DNA of 64,000 bases from Toxotes chatareus (GCA_016801885.1 JAFBJY010000352.1:80613-144612); one strand, 5' to 3'; shown: positions 13,311-21,394, counted from the first letter of the stretch. Notes: generated from the letters alone by a model not told the origin. Program-made: numbers and translations.

Positions 13311-14958
13311 TTTTACCAGCATGTGCCCTGAAAATGCCACATCCTACAAATCACAGAAACACACTGGAAAACTCTGCAAAATACTTCTTCTAGTTGACAA
13401 CACTTTTTCCATGCTGGAAAAAGTCTTATTTTGACGCCAGCAGCATATTTTAGACACACCGTTCATTTCAGCACTAACTGACTGAAACTTGCCGTTTTAA
13501 GCGTTTCCAGCCATTCTCTGTGTGTCTGGGACACAGCGTGTGCCCTGAAAATGCCACACAGTACAAATCACAGAAACATACTTGAAAACTCTGCGAAATG
13601 CTTCTTCTAATGTAAAATAGCGTTTCAATGCTGGAAAAAGTCTTATTTTGACGCCAGCAGCACATTTGATACAAAGCTGTCATTTCAGCTCAAACGGTAA
13701 AATTTCACCGTTCCTGGCCATATGAGACTGTTTTTCACAACGTTTGCCCTGAAAGTGCCAGGTACTGCAGATGAAAGAAACACACGGGAAAACTCAGCAA
13801 AATGCTTCTTCTAATGTAAAATAATGTTTCCATGCTGGAAACAGTCTTATTTTGACGCCAGCAACATATTTTAGACACACCGTTCATTTCAGCACTAACT
13901 GACTGAAACTTGCCGTTTTAAGCGTTTCCAGCCATTCTCTGTGTGTCTGGGACACAGCGTGTGCCCCGAAAAATGCCACACAGTACAAATCACAGAAACA
14001 TACTTGAAAACTCTGCAAAATGCTTCTTCTAATGTAAAATAGTGTTTCCATCATGGAAACAGTCTTATTTTGACGCCAGCAGCATATTTTAGACACACCG
14101 TTCATTTCAGCACTAACTGATAGAAACTTGCCGTTTTAAGCGTTTCCAGTCATTCTCTGTGCGTCTGGGACACAGCGTGTGCCCTGAAAATGCCACACAG
14201 TACAAATCACAGAAACATACTTGAAAACTCTGCGAAATGCTTCTTCTAATGTAAAATAGTGTTTCCATGCTGGAAAAAGTCTTATTTTGACGCCAGCAGC
14301 ACATTTGATACAAAGCTGTCATTTCAGCTCAAACGGTAAAATTTGACCGTTCCTGGCCATATGAGACTGTTTTTCACAACGTTTGCCCTGAAAGTGCAAG
14401 GTACTGCAGATGAAAGAAACACACGGGAAAACTCTGCAAAATGCTTCTTCTAATGTAAAATAGTGTTTCCATGCTGGAAAAAGTCTTATTTTGACGCCAG
14501 CAACATATTTTAGACTGAAACTTGCCGTTTTAAGTGTTTCCAGAAATTCTCTGTGTGTCTGGGACACAGCGTGTGCCCTGAAAATGCCACACAGTACAAA
14601 TCAAAGAAACATACTTGAAAACTCTGCGAAATGCTTCTTCTAATGTAAAATAGTGTTTCCATGCTGGAAAAAGTCTTATTTTGACGCCAGCAGCACATTT
14701 GATACAAAGCTGTCATTTCAGCTCAAACGGTAAAATTTGACCGTTCCTGGCCATACGAGACTGTTTTTCACAACGTTTGCCCTGAAAGTGCCAGGTACTG
14801 CAGATGAAAGAAACACACGGGAAAACTCAGCAAAATGCAGCGTCTGCCCTGAATATTTCACATACTGGGGATCACACAAACATACGGGAAAATTCTGCAA
14901 AATGCTTCCTCTAATTGAAAATACTGTTTCCATGCTGAAAAACTCTAATTTTGACAGC
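13300..14958 (-). repeat. Inverted satellite segment (left arm), A/B dimeric monomers
   Basis: About eight monomers lie on the minus strand. They alternate between a B type (gttcatttcagcactaactg and cattctctgtgtgtctggg as read on plus) and an A type (gtcatttcagctcaaacgg and ctggccatatgagactg). These are the same two types that make array 2 to the right, whereas several A units keep the cacacgggaaaactc block typical of array 1. The segment thus has intermediate character. At about 14,838 a normal monomer is cut after caaaatgc and joins a more diverged unit, agcgtctgccctgaat, which matches the innermost right-arm units near 20,540-20,700. Confidence 0.92.
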
Positions 14959-14966
14959 AGCAGCAA
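14959..14966. repeat. 8-bp target-site duplication, left copy
   Basis: The sequence agcagcaa lies directly before the hAT terminus and is repeated exactly after the other terminus at 16263-16270. An 8-bp duplication is the hallmark of the hAT superfamily. Confidence 0.9.
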
Positions 14967-15570
14967 CAGGACTGGACTGGGACAAAAAACGTCCCTGGTT
15001 AGACCGGCCCCTCATAATTAGCGGTGCACAACAGACTAATTTATGTATGCGTTCCCCGAAGCAATGTATTTTACTATTGTTACGTCTTGGCCCAGAGGAA
15101 ACCATGTCGCAACATTTAAAGGAAAAATCCCAGCTCCCAAAAACCACCAGCAAACTCGCAGTAACTACACATTCAATGGTTTATTTAAAATGCTTCTTGC
15201 GCACAAGGTCAGGTGCATGTTGGCTGACAGTCCACCTGGAAGTGGAGAGAGAGAGAGCCCCAGTAAATGACAGCTTCAGATATTTGGAATAGATTTCAGA
15301 AATATTATAACACTCTCTCTTCTCTCTCCTCAACTGCTACCTCAAAAGCCTGGCTTGACTAGACAGGAAGAGAGGGACAGATTATTACAATTTATTAAGT
15401 GATAAATAGAAAACCTAAAAGAAACAAATTAAAAATACATTTGGAACTACCTGGAAAAACTGTGCAACTATCTAAACCATCAAAACATGTAGTATCTTTA
15501 GGTTACATTTTTATTTTTTGATAAGAATCTGAAAAATCTTATACTAACTGCATTGATACTGTAAAAAAAA

Positions 15571-15587
15571 CACACACACACACACAC
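15571..15587 (+). repeat. (CA)n microsatellite
   Basis: About eight CA units follow an eight-base A run inside the hAT element. No function is implied. Confidence 0.9.
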
Positions 15588-15815
15588 GGAACGAAAACAA
15601 AACACAATTTAAGGCAACTGCTGCGACAGGAAATAAGAACATTATTCATTGCTCTCCATTCTCATGTAATCCTACACGTTTCACGTAGGTCACCTGATTT
15701 GGCTTCAGAACGGCGAATTTCGCCGAAAGGTGAGCGAGTTTCATGCCTGTCCATCACCTAAAAGTCCCGGTATTATCTTAACATTACTACCTGCTTACCC
15801 CCTGCTGCGCCTGTG

Positions 15816-16009
15816 CTACACTTCCCTGGTCACTCTGTCCCTCGGGTTCCCTGTCAACAGCCTCTGGCTGCTCCTCTCCCTGGAGGCTACAGCAGCCCCT
15901 CCAGAGATTATGTCTTTTATTTTAGTACATTTTGCAGCTTCTATAGCGAGATTATTTTTAATCTTTTAGCCCGCAACCTCTCCGCACCTCCTTTCTTCCG
16001 CTTCTCCAT
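15816..16009 (-). pseudogene. N-terminal exon remnant of a hAT transposase-like gene, frameshifted
   Basis: On the minus strand an ATG at 16009 opens a basic peptide, MEKRKKGGAERLRAKRLK, that ends early at a stop at 15941-15943. One frame over, from about 15956, the reading continues as NNLAIEAAKCTKI and then ISGGAAVASRERSS before a stop at 15816-15818. A one-base loss in the A-rich stretch near 15,950-15,960 explains the switch. A basic start followed by a xAAKCxKI motif is what I recall from the N-termini of fish hAT or ZMYM1-like transposase proteins; this is from memory, not from a search. A donor-like ggg|GTAAGC lies just downstream on the minus strand (GT at 15797-15798), as if this were a first coding exon. 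No downstream BED zinc finger or RNase H catalytic region is present, so it cannot encode an active enzyme. Alternative: a host exon captured by the transposon. Confidence 0.5.
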
Positions 16010-16053
16010 GTTTCCACGCTCAACACTAAACTGGCGGGATCAGTGCAGAGAAA

Positions 16054-16093
16054 GGGGTGGGGCCGCTCTCGTAAACTACTATATCCTGATTGG
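16054..16093 (-). promoter_or_regulatory. Probable remnant promoter of the hAT gene (CCAAT and GC-rich boxes)
   Basis: On the minus strand, CCAAT (plus-strand attgg at 16089-16093) is followed by a CCCCACCCC box (plus-strand ggggtgggg at 16054-16062). These lie about 80 and 45 bases upstream of the remnant start codon at 16009. Spacing and order suit a compact RNA polymerase II promoter. Activity is inferred only. Confidence 0.4.
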
Positions 16094-16262
16094 TTTAGTC
16101 CACTGTCTATATTGAAGATATATTGCCACACCCTCTAAACCCGGTCTCTAAGTCTAAAAAACAAAAACAAAACAAAACAAAAAAACAAACAAACAGCATC
16201 GGCCCGAGGACTGTCGGCCCACCGGAAAATGCCCGGTATGCCAGATTACCAGTCCAGGCCTG

Positions 16263-16270
16263 AGCAGCAA
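16263..16270. repeat. 8-bp target-site duplication, right copy
   Basis: This agcagcaa is identical to the copy at 14959-14966 and directly follows the cctg end of the hAT element. Confidence 0.9.
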
Positions 16271-16395
16271 ATTTCACACTCACCTTTCGTTGCAGCTCTA
16301 ACGATCCCGTTCTAGCGTTTTCTACCCATGTGGACATCATTTTCACCAAGCCTTCCTTGAAAATACCACATTGCAGTTAAAGGAAACACAGAGGA
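16263..16395 (-). repeat. Innermost left-arm satellite unit, diverged
   Basis: After the hAT insertion the reverse-complement satellite resumes: atttcacactcacctttc, ctctaacgatcc, then aagccttccttgaaaatacc and aactcactttcgttgtcgg. Each block has a counterpart in reverse complement at 20,095-20,250. The satellite homology stops at the actttcgttgtcgg block, where the non-satellite arm begins. Confidence 0.85.
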
Positions 16396-16750
16396 AAACT
16401 CACTTTCGTTGTCGGCTATGGCTACCGCTACATCTGGACAAAAAAAAGGAGGCTAGTGAAAAAAAAAAAAAAGCAGTGCTCATACTTCGCTATGATTGGT
16501 TGGTCACGTTCAAAGGAAGAGCGACGTTAGCTGCCTGGAGAAAAAAACAAAAGTAGCTGGTACACCTGGACTAAAAAAGCGAGGTTAGTGAAAAAAAAAA
16601 CAGCACTTCTCATACTTCGCCATGATTGGTTGGTCACGTTCAAAGGATGCGCGAAGCCCAGATTTAAAAAAAAAAAAAAAAAACTCTCATGCATCTGTGC
16701 GCAGGCATAGAGCTGCAATTAATAGAATGTGCATTATAGATGATAATACG
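16396..16750 (-). repeat. Left non-satellite arm of the inverted repeat, duplicated CCAAT/poly-A modules
   Basis: This stretch is the inverted counterpart of 19,743-20,099. It contains two copies of a module, offset by 130 bp. Each has an A tract (16459-16472; 16591-16600), a catacttcgc block and gattggttggtcacg (at about 16494 and 16624), which read on minus is an inverted CCAAT box. A third A tract spans 16666-16683. Homology to the right arm continues through gcatctgtgcgc and gaatgtgc and fades near 16,750. The paired CCAAT boxes and A tracts suggest an accessible, promoter-like region, but no transcript start can be read from the sequence. Confidence 0.85.
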
Positions 16751-17010
16751 ATCTCTCTCCTCTGGCAGATCCTCAACATTTTTAATCCTTCACGATCTGT
16801 ATCCTTCACTAACAAATTTCTGTAATTTCCCGAAGAACCCGATCCATCAAGTCAATAAAGTGTAAGTAACACGTTATTAGCTTACAAAATTCAAATGTTA
16901 TTCAAACGATAACTTCATACAATATAATTTGTCTGTATATCAGACTGGTTTTACACGTTTAATTTAAAGAATATGCATGTTGCCAACAGACAGAAGCAGG
17001 CAATAGAGCG

Positions 17011-17041
17011 GTGAAGAGGAAGCTGCAAAACCAGCATTTTG
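17011..17041 (+). pseudogene. Exon 1 candidate, 3' end (5' limit unknown)
   Basis: The segment reads KRKLQNQHF after a GTG and ends at the strong donor g|gtaagtatg (GT at 17042-17043). One base is left over, which fits the two leading bases of exon 2. The frame is open upstream to at least 16,981 but has no ATG. A short out-of-frame ATG at 16973 meets a stop at once at the end of this exon. It may be untranslated leader or a truncated internal exon. Confidence 0.45.
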
Positions 17042-17831
17042 GTAAGTATGATGATTCTTTATTTTTGATAGTGACTGTAGTTCACGTTATTTTATTTATC
17101 TTAGTCGCGTTTTATACGGAATATACGGGTTGTGGGACGCAGACTGCACTGTTTTTGCAAACGTTAGCTAGCGAAAAACTGGTTAAGTTAAGCTAACGCT
17201 AGCTGCCTGCATTAGCCCTGTCACCTTCAGGACAGAGCGATTGCCAGCACATTATCTAAAACCCTCCAGGTTAGAAAACTGTTGGAGCGAAAGCCCATTG
17301 TTTATAGTTGTCAAGTTACACGTTATGGCATTATGTTACACGTTAGTATGACATTGCAGAGGTACTAAGTCAGGGCGGTTTTCCTCTGTTTTGCAAGCTC
17401 AACATGGCAGTTTATGCTGCAGTTACAGTAGCACACACGCTTTAAACACTGTGTGAGCTTGAGCTCGGGTAATATTTAACATTGACTCATTAGCTCAGCA
17501 GCCACTGTGGCTCTGAGTTTTTATTGGGTTTAATTTGAACTGGAAGAGGGTTGTTGCTAAGAATCTGATATATCCCTGCTCTTAAGTCCAAAATTGTGTC
17601 TATTAAAAAGTAAGGTTTTGCTGTCAAACATCAGTCATCTGCATGTGAAAGCGAGAGAGAAAAGATAGAAATTGAATTGAGTACAAATTTAACTAAAGAT
17701 GTCATAACTTGAATTGTGATTAAGAATTAAATTGTTGACATCTGAAACTGAAGTTATATATAATTAATGTGCCAATATCAGCTATTCTTATTGCATGGAA
17801 GTCCAATCAAGCAATCAGTCATCTCTTACAG
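17042..17831 (+). other. Intron 1
   Basis: A 790-base AT-rich interval runs from gtaagtatg to a pyrimidine-rich ttacag. It includes a GCTA-rich cluster at 17,163-17,204 with 8-bp inverted arms (agctagcg at 17166, cgctagct at 17197). No coding or RNA signal is otherwise visible. Confidence 0.5.
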
Positions 17832-17907
17832 CTCCACCAAGTGAATCAGTCTGGAGTGGAACCTTGGAGGAATCCATCTGGGCAGAGATAGTTATATCTG
17901 ATATTGG
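17832..17907 (+). pseudogene. Exon 2 of the captured gene
   Basis: The acceptor is atctcttacag and the donor gg|gtaagat. The 76-base exon reads PPSESVWSGTLEESIWAEI then VISDI with no stop, and leaves two bases that combine with one base of exon 3. Acidic residues with three tryptophans across exons 2-3 fit a folded protein segment rather than random sequence. Confidence 0.65.
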
Positions 17908-18032
17908 GTAAGATTATGTTATAGAAAAAAGGCACAATTAACATTGGCTAAGCAGTTAAATTGTTCAACCTCATCAGTAACCAGCCTAATTAAGCATGCA
18001 TATTTTGCTGTTGAACTGTCCCCTTGCTACAG

Positions 18033-18115
18033 GTGCAGAGGAAAACCCTGGGCGGTGAGCGTTACTGCAGAAGGCACAGTGATCATCACCACACATCTGT
18101 GAAGACAATTTTTAG
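18033..18115 (+). pseudogene. Exon 3 of the captured gene, contains an in-frame TGA
   Basis: The acceptor is ccccttgctacag and the donor ttttag|gtaaaa. The phase inherited from exon 2 gives CRGKPWAVSVTAEGTVIITT, then HL and a stop TGA at 18100-18102. After the stop the same frame runs on to the donor and meets exon 4 in phase. The stop could derive from a CGA codon by CpG decay; this is inferred. Confidence 0.65.
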
Positions 18116-18457
18116 GTAAAAATTTGTCTGTTACATTTATATTGCTGAAAATGTTTTCTTGTGTGAGATTTTAAAATTTAACATAGTTGAGATTCAGTAC
18201 AACATCTGTGCTAATATAGCACCTCAGGTAACTCATGTAAGTTAAGTTTACTATTCTTGCTGTACTAAGTGGATAGCAAAATACTAGTCCATCGTCTTAT
18301 GTAGTGTATTTTCTAGTCTGTTGCAAAACTAGAGATTAATATGAATTAGTTTAATCTATGGATATGTTCATGTGGAAGGGCAACAGGAAAAGCAACAGAA
18401 AGAATATCTAAAAATGCCAAAAGAACAATAATAAAGCAAATGTTTATTTATGTTTAG

Positions 18458-18623
18458 GTGATGTTCTCATGCCAATGAGCTGGATGCGTAGCATTGAGGG
18501 ACAAGTGGTTGTGGGTCCACACCAGAAAATTGTGGCTGGAATGGCAGTGTTTTTCTCATGCTATTGTGTCTTCAATCTGGTGTACCAAGAGGAGGCCTCG
18601 TGCACACTTGAATTCATCCAAAG
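18458..18623 (+). pseudogene. Exon 4 of the captured gene
   Basis: The acceptor is atttatgtttag and the donor caaag|gtaagtg. The 166-base exon reads DVLMPMSWMRSIEGQVVVG and on through FFSCYCVFNLVYQ to TLEFIQ, with a hydrophobic helix-like stretch in the middle. It is the best conserved-looking part of the gene. An in-frame ATG at 18469 could initiate a 101-residue product spanning exons 4 and 5. Confidence 0.75.
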
Positions 18624-18917
18624 GTAAGTGCTTCAAAGGGATGCCAGTGGATTATTATTTAGTTACATTTTTCATTATGAATAACATATGGTGTAATTTT
18701 TATTCAATTCCCTGCATTTCCATTGTATTGCATTGCAAAGCTTCTTTCTGTTTTAGCTTGCATGGATGGAACATCTGCAATTAATGCAAATTTTTGTTTT
18801 GAAGTTTTGCATATTTGGAAAAAATGTTAAGCTATTCTCCAAAACTTGATGGGTTCTGCTGTCTCTTCAAACAATGTATTTCATTAAATGTCTTTTTCTC
18901 TGATTTTGTGACTTTAG
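18624..18917 (+). other. Intron 4
   Basis: This 294-base interval has a consensus donor gtaagtg and an acceptor tttgtgactttag. It is AT-rich with no other feature. Confidence 0.6.
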
Positions 18918-19068
18918 ATGCTTCATCAGGATCAACCCAACCTCTGGCACAAAGATGACCAAGTGGATCAGTCCAGGTAGTGGGAAGGTGCACGAGAAGA
19001 GTAACAACAGTGTCAGCCCTCATGTCTCTGCACTTCTCAAAAGATTAACGGACTATGAATGGCTTTGA
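18918..19068 (+). pseudogene. Exon 5, terminal coding exon
   Basis: The exon joins exon 4 in phase to give arginine at the junction, then CFIRINPTSGTKMTKW, a lysine- and serine-rich linker, and SPHVSALLKRLTDYEWL before TGA at 19066-19068. The ending on a short helix with DYEW is the family feature I rely on most. Confidence 0.75.
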
Positions 19069-19611
19069 CTCTGTTGCAAGGAAAATGGCACATGGTATTT
19101 CTTTAATAAAATTGTTTTCAAAATAAGCTTTTACAAGTTACATGTTTGACGTTGCTACACATTTGAGTTGACCATGAATGACTATGCTGCAATGGTCTTG
19201 TGCAGTCTGTCCTGGGTTTATGCTTTCCATGCACATGCTTATTGGCTAATAAAAGGAAAGTTACCTTAAGTTTAATACATTTCATACACATCTGGTGTGC
19301 AATCACACACCACACTGTATTGAATATAATTGCATAATATAATAAACACTGTATTGAGTCCTAATAAATGTTTTTTCATCACTTTTTTATTTAACAGCTC
19401 AAGATAATCTAAAGTAGTGTTGATATATTTTGGATTATCAGCAGCCACAGCGTGCCTAATTTGCTAAATGTGAAAAAAATTAACTGTGAACCCATTCTAC
19501 AGTAAGATACTGAATTATGAATAAGTAACAGCTATTTATTGGCAACAGTAGTTGCCAGGGAACTCATGTAATATGAATGGAATACATGATAATATTGTAA
19601 ACAAATATACA
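19069..19611 (+). other. 3' untranslated / intergenic AT-rich sequence
   Basis: This is AT-rich DNA with four AATAAA hexamers and no open frame that looks coding on either strand. I see nothing else in it. Confidence 0.5.
19105..19110 (+). terminator. Polyadenylation signal AATAAA
   Basis: It lies 37 bases after the stop codon of the captured gene. Further AATAAA hexamers lie at 19248-19253, 19341-19346 and 19363-19368, so the 3' end could be heterogeneous. Confidence 0.65.
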
Positions 19612-19719
19612 ATTAACATACATTGCTGTAATTTATACACAGCAAAAAACTGTAAAACGTGTCCAGTAAATTACTGTAATTATTTTTACATTAATTAACG
19701 TAAGTACAGTGTATCGCCC

Positions 19720-19740
19720 TATCCTACACCGTGTAGGATA
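19720..19740. repeat. 21-bp perfect palindrome at the inner edge of the right arm
   Basis: Arms TATCCTACAC (19720-19729) and GTGTAGGATA (19731-19740) flank a single C. It sits immediately before the point where homology with the left arm starts (about 19,743). No equivalent is visible on the left side at 16,751. Confidence 0.9.
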
Positions 19741-19742
19741 TG

Positions 19743-20099
19743 ACGTTATTAGATCTATAGGGCACATTCTATTAATTTGCAGCTCTATGCGTGCGCACAG
19801 ATGCATGAGAAGTAGTTTTTTCCTCTGGGCAACTAACATCGCGCTTCCTTTGAACGTGACCAACCAATCATGGCGAAATACGAGCAGTGCTGTGTTTTTT
19901 TTTTTTTCCACTAGCCTCGCTTTTTTAGTCCAGGTGTAGCGGCTAGTGTTGTTTTGTTTCCTTGGCAACTAAGGTCGCTCTTCCTTTGAACGTAACCAAC
20001 CAATCCTGGCCAAGTATGAGCAGTGCTGTTTTTTTTTTTTTTTTTCACTAACCTCACTTTATTAGTCCAGATGTACCGGGTAGCCATAGCCGACAACGA
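19743..20099 (+). repeat. Right non-satellite arm of the inverted repeat
   Basis: This is the reverse-complement partner of 16,396-16,750, with shared blocks gcacattctattaat, gcgcacagatgcatgag, cctttgaacgtgaccaacc and gccatagccgacaacg. The module is again present twice, offset by 136 bp (ttcctttgaacg at 19845 and 19981). Each copy carries a CCAAT box (ccaaccaatc) and a T tract (about 19,896-19,908 and 20,029-20,045). The duplication therefore predates or accompanied formation of the inverted repeat. Confidence 0.87.
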
Positions 20100-21394
20100 A
20101 AGTGAGTTTCCCTCTGTGTCTCCCTCATCTGCAATGTGGTATTTTCAAGGAAGGCTTTGTGAAAAAGATGTTCAGATGGGATTAAAAGCTACAACTGGAT
20201 CGTTAGAACTGAAATGAAAGGTGAGTGTGAAACTTGCTGCTGGTGTCAAAATAAGAGTTTTTTCATCATGGAAACACTATTTTAAATTAGAAGAAGCATC
20301 TTCCAGAGTTTTCCAATGTGTTTTGAACTGAAAATCGCTATAACTGTAATGCGAAGTCAGTTAAAGCTGAAATTTTTTTTCTTTACTGACCTAGCTTTTT
20401 TAGTCAAGCTGTAGCTGATAGCCATGGCCGACAACGAAAGTGAGTTTTCCACTGTGTTTCCCTCATCTGCAATTTGGTATTTTCAGGGATGGCTTTGTGA
20501 AAAAGAAAGCTGAAAATATTATAACTGTACCGTTAGAGCTGAAATGAAAGGTGATTGTGAAACTACCAGCTGGCGTTAAAATTAGACTTTTTCAGCATAG
20601 AAACACTGTTGTCAACTAGAAGAAGTATTTTGCAGAGTTTTCCAGTATGTTTGTGTGATCCCAAGTATGTGAAATTTTCAAGCAGACGCTGGGAAAAAGA
20701 CAATCTGAAACGGGCTGGAACGGTAAAATTCTAACGCTAGAATTGAAATGAAAGGTGTGTATGAAATATGTTGCTCGCGTCAAAATAAGATTTTTTCCAG
20801 CATGGAAACAGTGTTGTCAACTAGAAGAAGTATTTTGGGGAGTTTTCAAGTGTGTTTCTATTATGTGTAGTATTTGGCATTTTAACAGAAGACGTTGTGA
20901 TATAGTCGCTCATCTTGTCTGGAAACGCTTATAACTGTAATGTTTGAGCTGAAATGAACGCTGTGCATAAAATATGTTTCTGGCATTAAAATAAGACTTT
21001 TTCCAGCATGGAAACAGTGTTGTCAACTGGAAGAAGTATTTTGGAGAGTTTGCCAGTATGTTTGTGTGATCCCAAGTATGTGAAATTTTCAAGCAAACGC
21101 TGGGAAAAAGACAATCTGAAACGGGTTGGAACGGTAAAATTCTAAAGCTAGAGCTGAAATGAAAGGTGTGTATGAAATATGTTGCTCGCGTCAAAATAAG
21201 ACTTTTTCCAACAGTGTTGTCAACTTAGAAGAAGTATTTTGCAGTGTTGTCAAGTGTGTTTCTATTCTGTGTAGTATTTGGCATTTAACAGTAGACGTTG
21301 TGATAAAGTCGCTCATCTTGTCTGGAAAAACGCTTATAACTGTAATGTTTGAGCTGAAATGAATGCTGTGCATAAAATATGTTGCTGGCGTCAA
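20100..21394 (+). repeat. Diverged satellite units of the right arm
   Basis: About six plus-strand units differ clearly from the arrays. Marks include gatcccaagtatgtgaaattttc (near 20,655 and 21,068) and gtgttgtcaactagaagaag (near 20,810). The first unit is joined to the non-satellite arm at acgaaagtgag, exactly as in the left arm. One edge segment is duplicated: gccgacaacgaaag occurs at 20089 and again at 20427, an offset of 338 bp. Divergence falls toward the array on the right. Confidence 0.88.

Larger units (their letters stand above)
14967..16262. mobile_element. Non-autonomous hAT-superfamily DNA transposon, 1,296 bp
   Basis: The element begins CAGGACTGGACTGG, and its far end read on the minus strand is CAGGCCTGGACTGG, giving a 14-bp terminal inverted repeat with one mismatch. 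An exact 8-bp duplication agcagcaa flanks it. Removing the element rejoins a satellite unit: ttttgacagcagcaa on the left continues into atttcacactcacctttc on the right, matching in reverse complement the right-arm unit near 20,205-20,250. The right end has the ggcccaccgg and gcccggtatgcc signature that I recall from vertebrate hAT elements. The interior has no full transposase, only a first-exon remnant on the minus strand (16009 to about 15799). It is therefore best called a deletion derivative. The element carries a CA microsatellite and an A-rich tract at about 16,157-16,195. Confidence 0.92.
17011..19110 (+). pseudogene. Captured five-exon gene remnant, C-terminal part of a SAMD3-like fish protein family
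   Basis: Five segments are bounded by good GT-AG sites and keep one reading phase through every junction: up to 17041, 17832-17907, 18033-18115, 18458-18623 and 18918-19068. The exon 4-5 product includes WMRSIEGQVVVGPHQK, VAGMAVFFSCYCVFNLVY, EEASCTLEFIQR, CFIRINPTSGTK and ends SPHVSALLKRLTDYEWL. From memory this pattern (IEGQV, FNLxY, TLEFIQR, NPxxGTK, NPHVxxLLxxLxDxEW) is the C-terminus of a large fish family often named sterile alpha motif domain-containing protein 3-like; no search could be run. No SAM domain is present here. No in-frame ATG precedes exon 2, and an in-frame TGA lies at 18100-18102, so the full reading is broken. A 101-residue frame starting at ATG 18469 could still be made. 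A poly(A) signal follows 37 bases after the stop codon. It sits inside the inverted-repeat element, so transduplication is the likely origin. Confidence 0.72.
16751..19742. other. Unique core between the inverted arms
   Basis: About 3 kb of AT-rich, non-satellite DNA lies between the arms and is present once in the window. It holds the five-exon gene remnant (17,011-19,068) and its 3' region. No transposase, integrase or reverse transcriptase motif was found in the six frames. Between 16,751 and 17,010 I see no feature beyond candidate transcribed leader. The stretch 19,612-19,719 has short alternating motifs (ctgtaatt, cagtaaattactgtaatt) of the kind common in fish non-autonomous transposons, too weak to call. 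Confidence 0.8.

Noticed and set aside
15813..16115. Plus-strand 100-codon frame inside the hAT element
   Set aside because: It lies opposite the minus-strand exon with better evidence (promoter boxes, start, motif, donor) and has no recognisable feature.
14967..16262. An autonomous, intact hAT transposase gene
   Set aside because: At 1.3 kb with only a frameshifted N-terminal remnant and no catalytic region, the element cannot encode one.
16371..16825. Lysine-rich short frames over the arm modules
   Set aside because: The lysine runs come from A tracts; the frames are not shared in phase between the module copies.
17163..17204. GCTA-rich inverted cluster as a functional hairpin
   Set aside because: Such GCTA/GTTAGC runs are, as I recall, common low-complexity sequence in fish DNA; the 8-bp arms with a 23-base gap give weak support.
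16751..19742. Endogenous retrovirus or LINE core
   Set aside because: No reverse transcriptase, integrase or protease motif, primer binding site or terminal direct repeats were seen; the exons are intron-containing.
19633..20096. Minus-strand lysine-rich frames in the right arm
   Set aside because: They come from T tracts and are artefacts of the module sequence, as in the left arm.
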